Counted from the first letter of the stretch, positions 53,776 through 63,259 are shown. The stretch: DNA of 64,000 bases from Pseudomonas sp. CFII64 (GCF_000416235.1 NZ_ATLO01000011.1:1-64000), one strand, 5' to 3'. Numbers and translations: made by a program. The notes: generated by a model from the sequence alone, not told the origin.

Positions 53776-53974
53776 GCGATGCTCCTTCAATAAATGATGA
53801 CGGCAGGCAGCCTAGGCGGCTGGGCAGTTCGAGTAAATAGCTTCGTGGGGCGATACGGGAATGGGAATCGTGCTCTGTTACGGGAAAAATCTGTAGGACA
53901 TTGATATTCAAACGCCATGCCTGTTCTCGTCGACTCCTGCGCAGAGGTAGAATGCAGGCATTACCGGAGTGCCA

Positions 53975-55000
53975 ATGAGCGATCCCATTTTTAGCGAAGC
54001 CGAATACGATGCCATCACCGATGCCGCTGCGCATTGGTGCATGCGTCTGCACGCCAGCGATTGCACCGCCCAGGAACGTCGGGCGTTTGAGCAATGGCTG
54101 CACGCGCATCCGCTGCATGCCGTCGAATACGAGGCGGTGCTGGAAATCTGGGATGTCTCCGAGGCGATCACCCCGGTCAATCCTGCGCCGGTATCGGGCA
54201 ACGTAGAAATGCTCGATGTCACCCGCCTGCGCACCTCCCCTCGCTGGCGCGCTTATGCCGCGGCGGCGGCCGTGGCGCTGCTGGCGCTGCCAACGGCGGG
54301 ATATGTCGGCTGGAATCAGGGCTGGCTGCCCAATGCTTACGACTCCTATCAGGCAAACAACACGACGCGCTTGATTACCCTGGCCGATGGCAGTCGGGTG
54401 GAGTTGAACCTGGGCACCGAACTGACCTTTGCCAATTACAAGGACCGCCGCAGCGTGACGCTCAACAAGGGCGAAGCGTTCTTTGAGGTCAGCCACGACC
54501 ACCAGCATCCGTTCGTGGTGAAGGCAGGGGCAGGCAGCGTTACCGTGACCGGCACCCGCTTCAATATCTGGATGTATCAGGATCAGGTCAAAGTGATGCT
54601 GGTTGACGGCTCGGTTCAGGTCACCAGCAATGCCTCACAATCAGGGATAGGCACGCATCTGGATGCGGGTATGCAGGCCAGCTACAAAACCGGCGACTTC
54701 CAGCCGCAGATCAGCGAAACCTATGCCAATGACACCAGCCTGGCCTGGCGCAGTGGCAAGCTGGTGCTCAACAACCTGCCGTTGCATCAGGCGCTGCCAC
54801 TGATCAATCGTTATCTGCCGCAGCCTATCCTGCTGGCGGACAGCGCCACGGGTGCTATCCGCCTCGGCGGCAGTTACAACACCGGCGACATGGCCAGCCT
54901 GCTGGCATCCCTGCCCAAGGTCTTGCCGGTGTTCCTGACCCACAATTCCCAAGGCAACCCGGTCATCAACAAACGACCCGCCGGGATGCCCAAAGGCTAG
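53975..55000 (+). CDS. FecR-family anti-sigma/sigma-regulator protein (orphan)
   Basis: A 341-residue inner-membrane signal transducer. The N-terminal DUF4880/FecR_N helix bundle (AAAHWCMRLHASDCTAQERRAFEQWL) should bind an ECF sigma factor; then comes one membrane segment (AYAAAAAVALLALPTAGYVGW), the FecR domain (NLGTELTFANY, NKGEAFFEV) and a C-terminal STN-like domain that contacts a TonB receptor. GGAG stands five bases before the ATG. Neither a fecI-type sigma gene nor a TonB receptor gene is next to it, unlike the usual trio. Confidence 0.88.
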   Translation: MSDPIFSEAEYDAITDAAAHWCMRLHASDCTAQERRAFEQWLHAHPLHAVEYEAVLEIWDVSEAITPVNPAPVSGNVEMLDVTRLRTSPRWRAYAAAAAVALLALPTAGYVGWNQGWLPNAYDSYQANNTTRLITLADGSRVELNLGTELTFANYKDRRSVTLNKGEAFFEVSHDHQHPFVVKAGAGSVTVTGTRFNIWMYQDQVKVMLVDGSVQVTSNASQSGIGTHLDAGMQASYKTGDFQPQISETYANDTSLAWRSGKLVLNNLPLHQALPLINRYLPQPILLADSATGAIRLGGSYNTGDMASLLASLPKVLPVFLTHNSQGNPVINKRPAGMPKG

Positions 55001-55020
55001 GCGTTGGACGCCAGCCCGCC

Positions 55021-57360
55021 TTAGCGCTGCCCTTCCTTGATAACTTGCACGCGATACTGCGGATCCTGCTCGATCTGCTGTTCAGTGAACGGCAACACGC
55101 CCCAGCGCTTATCGGAAAACGCCCGGGTCTGGTCGTTGCTGTGGGGCGAATCAGGATTGCTGGACTGCGATGACGCCAAAAGCCCCAAGGCTTGAGGGCC
55201 CTGTTCGTCGAACGTCACAACCTGCAAATAACTGCTGCCGCTGACCACTTCGCGCTTGCCATCGTTACGCGGTATCGCAGTCATCGCGTTATAGATGCCC
55301 AGCACTGACGGCCCGCCATGGATCGGCGTCTGCTGCGCGCCCACGGTCGAGACCTGCACATCGCGCCAATGACTGTCGCTGCCCAGGCCGGCCTTTTCCA
55401 GCTGCTCGGCCGAGGCCAATAACGCCCCATGCAGCGCTTCAACTACCGCCGGCTGGCTGATGTCCAGGCCGCGTGGGGTGTGCAGCGGATTGGCAGGATC
55501 GAATGCGATGCGCCATGCGTTCGGCGCTTTCTGCAATGCCTTGGCGAGATTCTGGAAATACACGAAGCCGATACCCGCCTCCAGATTGGCGCTGCGATCC
55601 CACTGGGCGAGACTGGCGCAAACCGCCTTGATCGTCACGATATCCGCCCCTGAATAACCGGCACAGAATTGCAGTACGTCGTCGAGCAAGGCACCGCCTT
55701 CGGCCTCGGCCATGTAAACCCGGTTATCCATGACCATCGCTTGCAGATCGGCAATGCCGACCTTGCCGGCCTGTCGCACCTCGCCCAGACGCGCTACGGC
55801 AAAACGGGCGCGCATGCCAAGCGGCACAGCATCACGGCTGATCAGCGGCGAAAAACCCGTCAGCGGTTGCACCGGATTGGTCATCCAGGCCGAGTCATTG
55901 GAGTTTTGCAGGTAATCGTTGCGCGCAAGGCTGGGCAATGCCGAGGCCGGGAAGATACCCGCTTGCGCCGCATCCCTGGCGTTGTCCCAGGCGCAAACAC
56001 TGCGCGAGCCGTCGAGCACGATCATGTCCGGGCCGGCAGCCGGGTCACTGCATTGCGCCAGCTTCTGCGCGGTGACGTTGGGCACCACCGCGTAATTCAT
56101 GTACAGCGCCTGCCCGCGATCATCCACCGCTACCGTGTTGACCCACGGGATGCCCTGGATTTTCTGCAACGAGGCTTGCAAGGCGGCAAGACTGGTCGCC
56201 TGATTCATCGAATACCACTGCTGCAAAACCCGATCATTGGTCTGGTTCGCGTCGCGCAAGCTGTAGGCATATTCGCGATTCCAGTCCAGCTTGCCCGGCC
56301 ATTGCACGATGGGGCCGAACTCCGAGCGATATTGGTCTCGGGATTGCAGCGACGGTTTGCCGTCCTTGTCAGTCGCCGCCACATTGACTGTGCTCTTGAG
56401 CATGGCCCGGGATTGGCCATCCACCAGATAGCGGGTCGGATCCTTGGGATCCAGCTTGAGGCGATACAAGGTGAAATGCTTCGACGCATCCACGGTGTGG
56501 GTCCAGGCCAGGTGTTGACTGAAACCGATATTGATCAGCGGCAGGCCAGGCAGCGAGGCGCCCATGACGTCGAGCTTGCCGGGAATGGTCAGGTGCATCT
56601 GATAGAAGCGCATGCCGCCAACCCAGGGAAAGTGCGGGTTGGCCAACAGCATGCCGCGACCGTTGGCGGAAAGCTCGCTGCCGATGGCAACCGCATTGCT
56701 GCCGCGCTCGAAAGCAAAGCTCTGCATGTTGGCTTCGGCGACCTCGAATTCCTTGCCGGCAATGCTTGCCTGTTTCGCTGCGGCGCTGGGCGGAACCGCG
56801 CCAGCTACTGCTTCAGCAAATTGCCCGAGGCCACCTTCGACCAGCAGGCGACGGGTCAGTTTGACCAGATCCTGCGGCGTGATCGGCCGCAACCAGGCCG
56901 CCTGCAGACACTGGCCCTGCCCGTTCTGGTCGCGGACCTCAGCGAGATAGCGGTTGTAGCCCGCGACATAACCCTCAACCAACTGACGCACCTGCGGCGT
57001 CTGCGCCTGCCAGAAAGCGTCGACTGCCTGCGGGCTGTTCAAGCCTTGGAAAAACACATCGCTGGTCAGGTTATTGCGCTGTTCGAGGGTTTGCTTGTCC
57101 GGACCAAAAAAGCGCGAGCGCTCGCCATTGACCGTCACCACTTCATTGGCCAGCAGACACAGATTGTCCTGGGCATAGGCGTAACCAATCCCGAAGCCAA
57201 GGCCTCTTTCGTCTTTGGCGCGAATGTGCGGCACGCCAAATGCCGTGCGGCGTATCTCGGCGCTGGCATGCCCTGCGGGCGCCTGGGCATGCACGGTGAA
57301 ACTCAGGCAGAACAACAGCCCTGAAACGCAAATCGTCGGCATCCGCTTGGAAATGATCAC
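55021..57360 (-). CDS. pvdQ: Acyl-homoserine-lactone / pyoverdine acylase PvdQ
   Basis: Periplasmic Ntn-hydrolase that removes the fatty acyl chain from the pyoverdine precursor and can cleave long-chain acyl-homoserine lactones. The sequence tracks PvdQ along its length (RTAFGVPHIRAKDERGLG; MRFYQMHLTIPGKLDVMGASLPG). The autocatalytic cut falls before the nucleophile Ser221 (ERG-SNAV). I start at the GTG at 57360 (779 residues) with AGGAG upstream: a signal peptide follows, and the longer 815-residue frame would cover the promoter at 57426-57450. Confidence 0.92.
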   Translation of the reverse strand: MIISKRMPTICVSGLLFCLSFTVHAQAPAGHASAEIRRTAFGVPHIRAKDERGLGFGIGYAYAQDNLCLLANEVVTVNGERSRFFGPDKQTLEQRNNLTSDVFFQGLNSPQAVDAFWQAQTPQVRQLVEGYVAGYNRYLAEVRDQNGQGQCLQAAWLRPITPQDLVKLTRRLLVEGGLGQFAEAVAGAVPPSAAAKQASIAGKEFEVAEANMQSFAFERGSNAVAIGSELSANGRGMLLANPHFPWVGGMRFYQMHLTIPGKLDVMGASLPGLPLINIGFSQHLAWTHTVDASKHFTLYRLKLDPKDPTRYLVDGQSRAMLKSTVNVAATDKDGKPSLQSRDQYRSEFGPIVQWPGKLDWNREYAYSLRDANQTNDRVLQQWYSMNQATSLAALQASLQKIQGIPWVNTVAVDDRGQALYMNYAVVPNVTAQKLAQCSDPAAGPDMIVLDGSRSVCAWDNARDAAQAGIFPASALPSLARNDYLQNSNDSAWMTNPVQPLTGFSPLISRDAVPLGMRARFAVARLGEVRQAGKVGIADLQAMVMDNRVYMAEAEGGALLDDVLQFCAGYSGADIVTIKAVCASLAQWDRSANLEAGIGFVYFQNLAKALQKAPNAWRIAFDPANPLHTPRGLDISQPAVVEALHGALLASAEQLEKAGLGSDSHWRDVQVSTVGAQQTPIHGGPSVLGIYNAMTAIPRNDGKREVVSGSSYLQVVTFDEQGPQALGLLASSQSSNPDSPHSNDQTRAFSDKRWGVLPFTEQQIEQDPQYRVQVIKEGQR

Positions 57361-57425
57361 TCTGACTCCTGATGGCTTGGCTGACCGGCAGGCGCGAGCT
57401 CGCCGCCGCTTGTCGCTCCCATTAA

Positions 57426-57450
57426 ACGAAGCCGGCCTGGAAAATTTAGC
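57426..57450 (-). promoter_or_regulatory. PvdS-like (iron-starvation) promoter of pvdQ
   Basis: On the minus strand GCTAAAT is followed after 15 bases by CGT. The consensus for the pyoverdine sigma factor PvdS is (G/C)CTAAAT-N16-CGT, so the elements match exactly and the spacing is one base short. It lies 66 bp before the GTG of pvdQ, a gene known to be PvdS-dependent in P. aeruginosa. Confidence 0.65.
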
Positions 57451-57583
57451 CGGACATGCCTGGGGCAAAGCGTGGCGTCATCTGCATTGCGGAAGTTTTT
57501 TGCATTTCAGTTGAGGATTTCTCGCGCTCATTCGTCTTATTAAGGAGATAGATCACAAGAAGGGCCTGAAAAGGATTTTGCGC

Positions 57584-57970
57584 ATGTTTAATCGTCAAGC
57601 AACCACTACTCGAACGATGCTTCGCCAATCAGCCATCGCCGCACAGACACCAGTCAGGTCAGACGCAGAGCGGCCAGGCAATGAGCCCATTCGACAGCTG
57701 CTTAAAAGTTTCGGCCTGCGCACCAGTCTGGTCCGCCTGAAAGTCCTGGACGCTTTACTGACCGCCACTGGCGAAGGTCAGGCATTGGGCGTACGCGGCG
57801 TTCACAGCCAGATGCTGAAGCTGGATATCCCGTTGTCGTTTCTAAGCGTTCGCGAAGTGCTCAAGCGCCTGTGTGATGAAGGCGTCATCCTGCTCAACGC
57901 CGACAAAAGCTACAGCCTGCATCCGCGCGCCTGGCAATGGCTGAACGAGCCGGGCAAGCCAGCCGAATGA
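57584..57970 (+). CDS. Winged-helix protein, Fur-like N-terminal domain
   Basis: A 128-residue protein. After a basic leader comes a helix-turn-helix domain resembling the DNA-binding half of Fur (LLKSFGLRTSLVRLKVLDALLTA...RGVHSQMLKL...FLSVREVLKRLCDEGVILLN). The metal-binding dimerisation half of Fur is missing, so it is either a shortened Fur relative or a stand-alone winged helix. AAGGA lies eight bases before the ATG at 57584. Confidence 0.65.
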   Translation: MFNRQATTTRTMLRQSAIAAQTPVRSDAERPGNEPIRQLLKSFGLRTSLVRLKVLDALLTATGEGQALGVRGVHSQMLKLDIPLSFLSVREVLKRLCDEGVILLNADKSYSLHPRAWQWLNEPGKPAE

Positions 57971-57994
57971 TCGCTGCGCCCGCCCCACATGCCT

Positions 57995-58183
57995 TTAGCG
58001 TTTGACCTTGCGCCGCATGAAGCCATTGAGAACCACCACCATAATGGCGACGAAGATAGCGATGTATTGAAAGGTCTTTTCGGTGATCACGCCAATGGTC
58101 TGCAAATGCGACAGACCCAGCATGATCGCCAGCACGCTTAAAGCGATCAAAATGGAATACATCAAACGCTGTTTATTGGTCAT
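57995..58183 (-). CDS. Small two-span membrane protein
   Basis: A 62-residue protein with two hydrophobic helices (LMYSILIALSVLAIMLGLSHL and FQYIAIFVAIMVVVLNGFM) and a basic C-terminal tail (RRKVKR). I start at 58183, with AGGAA nine bases upstream, because the longer frame adds a polar leader. No function known. Confidence 0.7.
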   Translation of the reverse strand: MTNKQRLMYSILIALSVLAIMLGLSHLQTIGVITEKTFQYIAIFVAIMVVVLNGFMRRKVKR

Positions 58184-58392
58184 TGCGGACTTCCTGAATT
58201 CTTCATGGACGTCATTCGTTGCCAAATGCGCGCCCATATTACGCCCATGCGCGCCGCGTTACATCGCCCAGCCACTTCCCTTGACGGATGTCACAGCACA
58301 TCCAGACAACGAACCGTAGCCTGCACATGGTTTAATGGCGGTCTATTCAAGGTCGATCAGCTGACCTTTCGCTAGATGCCAAGGAGTTCACC

Positions 58393-60201
58393 ATGCCCCA
58401 TGAAGGCAGCCTGTTACAGGCCGCAGTCGTGTTTTTGCTCGCCGCGGTTTTGACCGTTCCACTGGCCAAACGGCTGCAACTGGGCGCAGTGCTCGGCTAC
58501 CTGTTCGCCGGCGTCATCATAGGCCCGTCGGTGCTGGGGTTGATCGGCAACCCGGAAAGCGTCAGCCATATTTCCGAGCTCGGCGTGGTGCTGCTGCTGT
58601 TCATCATTGGCCTTGAGCTTTCGCCAAAACGTTTATGGGTGATGCGCAAGTCGGTCTTCGGCGTGGGCCTGGCCCAAGTGTTGCTGACTGGCCTGGTGAT
58701 TGGCGGCGTCTCGTTGCTGGCGTTCGACCAGCCGCTGAATACCGCTGTGGTGCTGGGGCTTGGCCTGGCGCTATCGTCCACCGCATTCGGCCTGCAAAGC
58801 CTGGCTGAACGCAAGGAGCTGAATCTGCCCCATGGCCGACTGGCCTTCGCCATCCTGCTGTTTCAGGACATTGCCGCGATTCCCTTGATCGCCATGGTGC
58901 CCTTCCTCGCGGGCTCCGATCACAACCTCAGCGCCAGCGAAGGCCTGAATCACGGCCTGCGCGTGTTGGGCAGTATCGCGATTGTCGTGGTTGGCGGCCG
59001 CTATCTGCTGCGCCCGGTGTTTCGCATTGTCGCCAAGACCAAAATCCAGGAAGTGTCCACGGCGACCGCCTTGCTGGTGGTGATCGGCACCGCCTGGCTG
59101 ATGGATCAGGTCGGGGTGTCCATGGCCTTGGGCGCGTTCCTCGCCGGGCTGCTGCTCGCCGACTCGGAATACCGTCACGAACTTGAATCCCAGATCGAGC
59201 CCTTCAAAGGTTTGCTGCTGGGGCTGTTTTTCATGAGCGTTGGCATGGGCGCCAACCTCAGCCTGTTGCTCAGCGAGCCTGCCATTGTCCTGGGGCTGAC
59301 GCTGTTGCTGGTATGCATCAAGCTGCCGCTGCTGTTTCTGGTCGGCCGCCTGGCGGGTGGTCTGGGCAGACAAAGCGCCTTGCGCCTGGGCATTGTGCTT
59401 GCTGCTGGCGGTGAGTTCGCTTTCGTCGTGTTCAAGATCGGCAGCGATCAAGGCCTGTTCGATGCGCGGCTGTACGACATTCTGGTGCTGACCATCACCT
59501 TGTCCATGGCCATGACACCCTTGTTGCTGCTGGCCATTGCTCGCTGGCTCAAGCCGAAAAAAGTGGTTATCGAAGTTCCGGACGAATACAAGGACATCAA
59601 TACCGACTCGCCTCGGGTGGTGATCGCCGGCATGGGCCGCATGGGCCAGATCGTGGCGCGTATCCTGCGCGCGCAGAACGTCCCGTTCGTGGCGCTGGAT
59701 ACCGCCGTGGAATCCATCGAATTCTCCCGCAGCTTCGGCAACGTGCCGGTGTTTTATGGCGACCCGCTGCGTCCTGAAATCCTGCGTGCCGCCAAGGTCG
59801 ATCAGGCGGAATTTTTCGTCATTGCCACCGACGATCCGGACACCAACATCAAGACCGCCGAACTGGTGCGCAAGCTGTATCCGAATATGAAAATCATCGC
59901 CAGGGCGCGTAACCGCCAGCATGTGCATCGGCTTATCGATGTGGGCGCCCAGGCCGTTCGGGAAACCTTCTATTCAAGCCTGGAAATGAGCCGCCAGACC
60001 TTGCTCGGACTGGGCTTGAGCCAGGCCCAGGCCGACGCGCGCATCAATCGCTTCAAGCGCCATGACGAACAGGTGCTCGCCGCGCAGCATCTGGTGTATG
60101 ACGATGCAGCCAAAGTGCTGCAAACGGCGCGGGAAGCGCGCAAGGAACTGGAACAATTGTTTGATGCGGATCGACGCGAGGAAGAGTTGGTCAAGGATTG
60201 A
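58393..60201 (+). CDS. Monovalent cation:proton antiporter-2 family (KefB/KefC-like)
   Basis: A 602-residue inner-membrane transporter with about twelve membrane segments of the CPA2 exchanger domain, then a cytoplasmic RCK/TrkA-N domain (VVIAGMGRMGQIVARIL, GxGxxG nucleotide site) and a helical tail. It resembles the glutathione-gated K+ efflux systems KefB/KefC and YbaL. No KefF/KefG partner gene is adjacent, so gating by glutathione is uncertain. Confidence 0.9.
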   Translation: MPHEGSLLQAAVVFLLAAVLTVPLAKRLQLGAVLGYLFAGVIIGPSVLGLIGNPESVSHISELGVVLLLFIIGLELSPKRLWVMRKSVFGVGLAQVLLTGLVIGGVSLLAFDQPLNTAVVLGLGLALSSTAFGLQSLAERKELNLPHGRLAFAILLFQDIAAIPLIAMVPFLAGSDHNLSASEGLNHGLRVLGSIAIVVVGGRYLLRPVFRIVAKTKIQEVSTATALLVVIGTAWLMDQVGVSMALGAFLAGLLLADSEYRHELESQIEPFKGLLLGLFFMSVGMGANLSLLLSEPAIVLGLTLLLVCIKLPLLFLVGRLAGGLGRQSALRLGIVLAAGGEFAFVVFKIGSDQGLFDARLYDILVLTITLSMAMTPLLLLAIARWLKPKKVVIEVPDEYKDINTDSPRVVIAGMGRMGQIVARILRAQNVPFVALDTAVESIEFSRSFGNVPVFYGDPLRPEILRAAKVDQAEFFVIATDDPDTNIKTAELVRKLYPNMKIIARARNRQHVHRLIDVGAQAVRETFYSSLEMSRQTLLGLGLSQAQADARINRFKRHDEQVLAAQHLVYDDAAKVLQTAREARKELEQLFDADRREEELVKD

Positions 60202-60227
60202 TACCCTACCGCGTTGCGTAGCGTTCG

Positions 60228-60488
60228 GTAGGACCGGACTTGTCCGGGAAGGCGTCGGCGCAGACACCGGATTGGATCAGGCGAATGATGTCGGCCAATC
60301 CGCCGCCTTCGGGGACAAGTCCCCTCCTACCGGTTGGCGCAGATCAGGTAGGACCGGATTTGTCCGGGAAGGCGTCGGGGTTACCAAGGAATATCTTCCG
60401 CGCTTGCGCCGGCCTCTTCGGGGACAAGTCCCCTCCTACCGGTTGGCGCAGATCAGGTAGGACCGGACTTGTCCGGGAAGGCGTCGGG
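60228..60488. repeat. REP/BIME cluster: three direct and two inverted units
   Basis: GTAGGACCGGACTTGTCCGG and its AAGGCGTCGG tail occur at 60228, 60348 (one base changed) and 60458. The inverted companion GGGGACAAGTCCCCTCCTAC occurs near 60311 and 60420. The spacer GGTTGGCGCAGATCAG is also repeated. This fills most of the 315-bp gap between the antiporter and moeA. It is the typical Pseudomonas REP doublet arrangement in a convergent gap. Confidence 0.9.
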
Positions 60489-60516
60489 GTTGCCAAGGAC
60501 TATCTTGCGCGCTATC

Positions 60517-61719
60517 TCAGCCCAAGACTTCACTCAATGGAATGAAATTGACCCACTCGCCTTCGCCAAAGGTGCGCTCTTCCAGGACTTCGATCAGCCC
60601 ATCGGCCCAGGCGGCGCTGCGCAACACCCCTGAACTCTGGTTGCGATAAAACACCGCCCGGCCTTGCTCAAGACGGCCGCGCAGGTATTCGCGACGGTGA
60701 CCCGGCCGGGTCCAGGCGAATCCCGCAGGCACGGGGAATTGCAACGGCGTGACATCTTGTACACCCTGGCGCCGCAGCAGGTAAGGCCGCGCCAACAGGG
60801 CGAAGGTGACCAGGGTCGAAGCGGGGTTGCCCGGCAGACCGATCACCGGCACACCCCGAAAATGGCCGAATGTCAGCGGTTTGCCGGGTTTGATCGCCAG
60901 CTTCCAGAGGGATAATTCGCCCTCCTCGCGCAACGCATGACCGAGAAAATCAGCCTCGCCCACCGAAACGCCACCGGTGGAGAGAATCAGGTCCACATCA
61001 TTGAGCGCGCCCAGGGCCGTGCGGGTTTTTTCCAGGTCATCCGGAAGAATCCCGGCATCAATGACTTCGCACTCCAGACGTTTGAGCCAGCTGCACAACA
61101 GCACGCGATTGCTGTTGTAGATCTGCCCCGGCCCCAGTGGCTGGCCCGGTTCGATCAACTCGTCGCCGGTGGACAACACAGCCACGCGCACCCGACGGAT
61201 CACATCGACTTCGCCCAAGCCGAGCGAAGCCGTCAGCCCAAGCTCAATAGGGCCAAGACGGGTTCCGGCGGCGAGCACCTTATCGCCCACCCGGGTTTCC
61301 TGGCCTTGGGGGCGAATGTTCTGCCCGTCGAGCAACGGTTCAATAAACGAAACCCGCTCATCGGCCTGCACCACTGCGTTTTCCTGCATCTCGACACAAT
61401 CGGCGCCTTGCGGAACCGGAGCGCCAGTGAAGATCCGCGCACAAGTGCCGGGCGTCAGAGGTTCAGGGGCCTGGCCGGCGAAAATCCGTTGACTGACCTG
61501 CAGCGGTTCCCCGCGCCAATCAGCGAGACGCAGCGCGTACCCGTCCATGGCGCTGTTGGGCCATGGCGGCAGATCCAGCGTCGAAATCAGATCCTCCGCC
61601 AGCACACGACCCTGCGCGCTGGTCACCGGCACCCGTTCACGTTCAGTAATGGGCGTGGCCGCAGCCATTTCCAGCAGACGCGCAAGCGCGTCTTCGACCG
61701 GCATCAAAGGCTTGCTCAT
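60517..61719 (-). CDS. moeA: Molybdopterin molybdotransferase MoeA
   Basis: Inserts molybdate into adenylylated molybdopterin (400 residues). The four-domain pattern is complete: the MoeA N-terminal domain (SAMDGYALR), the central MogA-like domain with STGGVSVGEADFLG and PGKPLTFG, and the C-terminal domain. It lies six bp after moaB, so the two are co-transcribed. Confidence 0.96.
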   Translation of the reverse strand: MSKPLMPVEDALARLLEMAAATPITERERVPVTSAQGRVLAEDLISTLDLPPWPNSAMDGYALRLADWRGEPLQVSQRIFAGQAPEPLTPGTCARIFTGAPVPQGADCVEMQENAVVQADERVSFIEPLLDGQNIRPQGQETRVGDKVLAAGTRLGPIELGLTASLGLGEVDVIRRVRVAVLSTGDELIEPGQPLGPGQIYNSNRVLLCSWLKRLECEVIDAGILPDDLEKTRTALGALNDVDLILSTGGVSVGEADFLGHALREEGELSLWKLAIKPGKPLTFGHFRGVPVIGLPGNPASTLVTFALLARPYLLRRQGVQDVTPLQFPVPAGFAWTRPGHRREYLRGRLEQGRAVFYRNQSSGVLRSAAWADGLIEVLEERTFGEGEWVNFIPLSEVLG

Positions 61720-61725
61720 GGACGG

Positions 61726-62265
61726 CTACCCACGCGTAGCGCAGGGCTCGGCCTGCTTGAGGTGCGGCACGAAGTTGCACGGGCGAAAACGCGAATCCAG
61801 CTGCTGGGCGAGAATCCCGTCCCAACCGGTGCGCACCGCATTGGTCGAGCCCGGCAGACAGCACACCAACGTGCCATTGGCCAGGCCTGCGAGGGCGCGG
61901 GACTGGATCGTCGAAGTGCCGATATCGGGCACGGAAATCTGCCGGAACAGCTCGCCGAAACCGTCGACTTGCTTGTCCAGCAGGCAACCCACGGCTTCTG
62001 GTGTGCTGTCGCGACCGGTGAAACCGGTGCCGCCAGTGATCAGTACGACCTGCACCTCGTCATCGGCGATCCAGGTCGCCACCTGGGCGCGGATCTTGTA
62101 CAGGTCATCCTTGAGCAGGACACGCTCGATCAGGTTGTGACCGGCCTCGGTAAGGCGGTCGACAAACATCTGGCCGGAGGTATCGGTCTCCCGGGAGCGG
62201 GTGTCGCTGACGGTCAGCACAGCGATGTTCAAGGGCACGAAAGGTGTGTCAGCCTTGGCTTTCAT
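61726..62265 (-). CDS. moaB: Molybdenum cofactor biosynthesis protein MoaB
   Basis: A 179-residue MoaB/Mog family protein that adenylylates molybdopterin or supports that step. The signatures VLTVSDTRSRETDTSG and ITGGTGFTGRD are intact. The start at 62265 (MKAKADTPF) is the family's N terminus; the longer frame reads into the divergent mobA gene. Confidence 0.95.
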   Translation of the reverse strand: MKAKADTPFVPLNIAVLTVSDTRSRETDTSGQMFVDRLTEAGHNLIERVLLKDDLYKIRAQVATWIADDEVQVVLITGGTGFTGRDSTPEAVGCLLDKQVDGFGELFRQISVPDIGTSTIQSRALAGLANGTLVCCLPGSTNAVRTGWDGILAQQLDSRFRPCNFVPHLKQAEPCATRG

Positions 62266-62343
62266 AGGCTCAATCCAGTTGTCTAGGAAACAGCCCGGTG
62301 TTATATCACAGCACTCCTTTTCACTGCCTCGGTTAAGTCTGCC

Positions 62344-62937
62344 ATGTCCGGTTCCGCTCCTCTCCCGCCCTGCTCGATCCTGCTGCTGGCCGGCGGCCAG
62401 GGCCAGCGCATGGGCGGCCGCGATAAAGGCCTGGTCGAATGGCGCGGCGAACCACTGATCCAGCATCTTCATCGCCTGACCCGGCCCCTGACCGATGATC
62501 TGATCATTTCCTGCAATCGCAACATCGAACAGTACGCCCGCTATGCCGATCAATTAGTGCAAGACAATAACGCTGATTTCAACGGACCACTGGCGGGTAT
62601 TCGTGCAGCGCTGGCCGTGGCCCGGCATGACGTTCTGCTGGTGCTGCCCTGCGATGTGCCACTGATTGATGGCGAGTTGTTGCGAACGCTGCGTGAGATG
62701 GCGTTTGCGCACCCTGATCAACCGGTAATGATTCGTGAAGGTGAACACTGGCAACCGTTGCTGTGTATGATTCCCACCCGTCATGCCGCCGCTTTCGAAG
62801 CGGCCTGGCAGGCGGGTGAACGAAGCCCCCGCCGGACCATGGAGCAGTTTCAGCCGGTTGCTGTGCAGTGCGCGGCCGGCGACCCCCGTCTGGCGAACTT
62901 CAACACCCCGGATCTGTTGACGCGGATCAGCGTTTAA
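62344..62937 (+). CDS. mobA: Molybdenum cofactor guanylyltransferase MobA
   Basis: Joins GMP to molybdenum cofactor to form the guanine dinucleotide form used by DMSO-reductase-type enzymes (197 residues). The nucleotide site [17 protein letters not shown] and the magnesium-binding LPCDVP are clear. It is divergent from moaB, sharing a 78-bp promoter region. Xanthine-dehydrogenase-type enzymes usually need the cytosine form, for which MocA would be required; none is seen here. Confidence 0.95.
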   Translation: MSGSAPLPPCSILLLAGGQGQRMGGRDKGLVEWRGEPLIQHLHRLTRPLTDDLIISCNRNIEQYARYADQLVQDNNADFNGPLAGIRAALAVARHDVLLVLPCDVPLIDGELLRTLREMAFAHPDQPVMIREGEHWQPLLCMIPTRHAAAFEAAWQAGERSPRRTMEQFQPVAVQCAAGDPRLANFNTPDLLTRISV

Positions 62938-63034
62938 CGTTCTGCAGCCCGCAAGGGTTACTATTCATGGAACTTGCTGGCGGTACATACGTCTGAACGT
63001 CAGTTAACTAAAAGAATCCTCTGGAGACACAGTA

Positions 63035-63259
63035 ATGAAACAACGGACCCTTCCCGCTGCCTTTCTGCTCGCATTGAGCCTCGCCTCCCTCGCTGGCTGC
63101 GCATCGCCCACTGTGATCACCTTGACTGACGGCCGTGAAATCCAGGCTGTCGATACCCCTAAATACGATGAAGAGTCGGGTTTCTACGAATTCAAGCAAC
63201 TCGATGGCAAAGAAACCCGCGTCAACAAGGATCAGGTGCGTACCGTCAAAGACCTTTGA
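63035..63259 (+). CDS. YgdI/YgdR-family lipoprotein
   Basis: A 74-residue lipoprotein with lipobox SLAGC and the same SH3-like domain as the paralogue at 46891 (SPTVITLTDGREIQAVDT...GFYEFKQLDGKETRVNKDQVRTV). GGAG lies eight bases upstream. Its function is unknown. A strong terminator follows 22 bp after the stop. Confidence 0.88.
   Translation: MKQRTLPAAFLLALSLASLAGCASPTVITLTDGREIQAVDTPKYDEESGFYEFKQLDGKETRVNKDQVRTVKDL

Noticed and set aside
53834..53857. TAAAT upstream of the FecR gene as a PvdS box
   Set aside because: No CGT follows at 15-17 bases and the preceding bases do not match.
55669..57324. 551-codon open frame opposite pvdQ
   Set aside because: Antisense shadow: its sequence is low in hydrophobic order and PvdQ on the other strand is conserved along its length.
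57361..57468. 36-residue N-terminal extension of PvdQ
   Set aside because: It overlaps the PvdS-like promoter, and the GTG downstream has a better ribosome binding site followed by a signal peptide.
60202..60516. CRISPR-like look of the repeated segment
   Set aside because: Units are few, unevenly spaced and in both orientations with internal hairpins, which is the REP pattern; no cas gene is near.
60937..62286. 449-codon open frame opposite moeA and moaB
   Set aside because: It spans two well-supported genes on the other strand and has no start signal.
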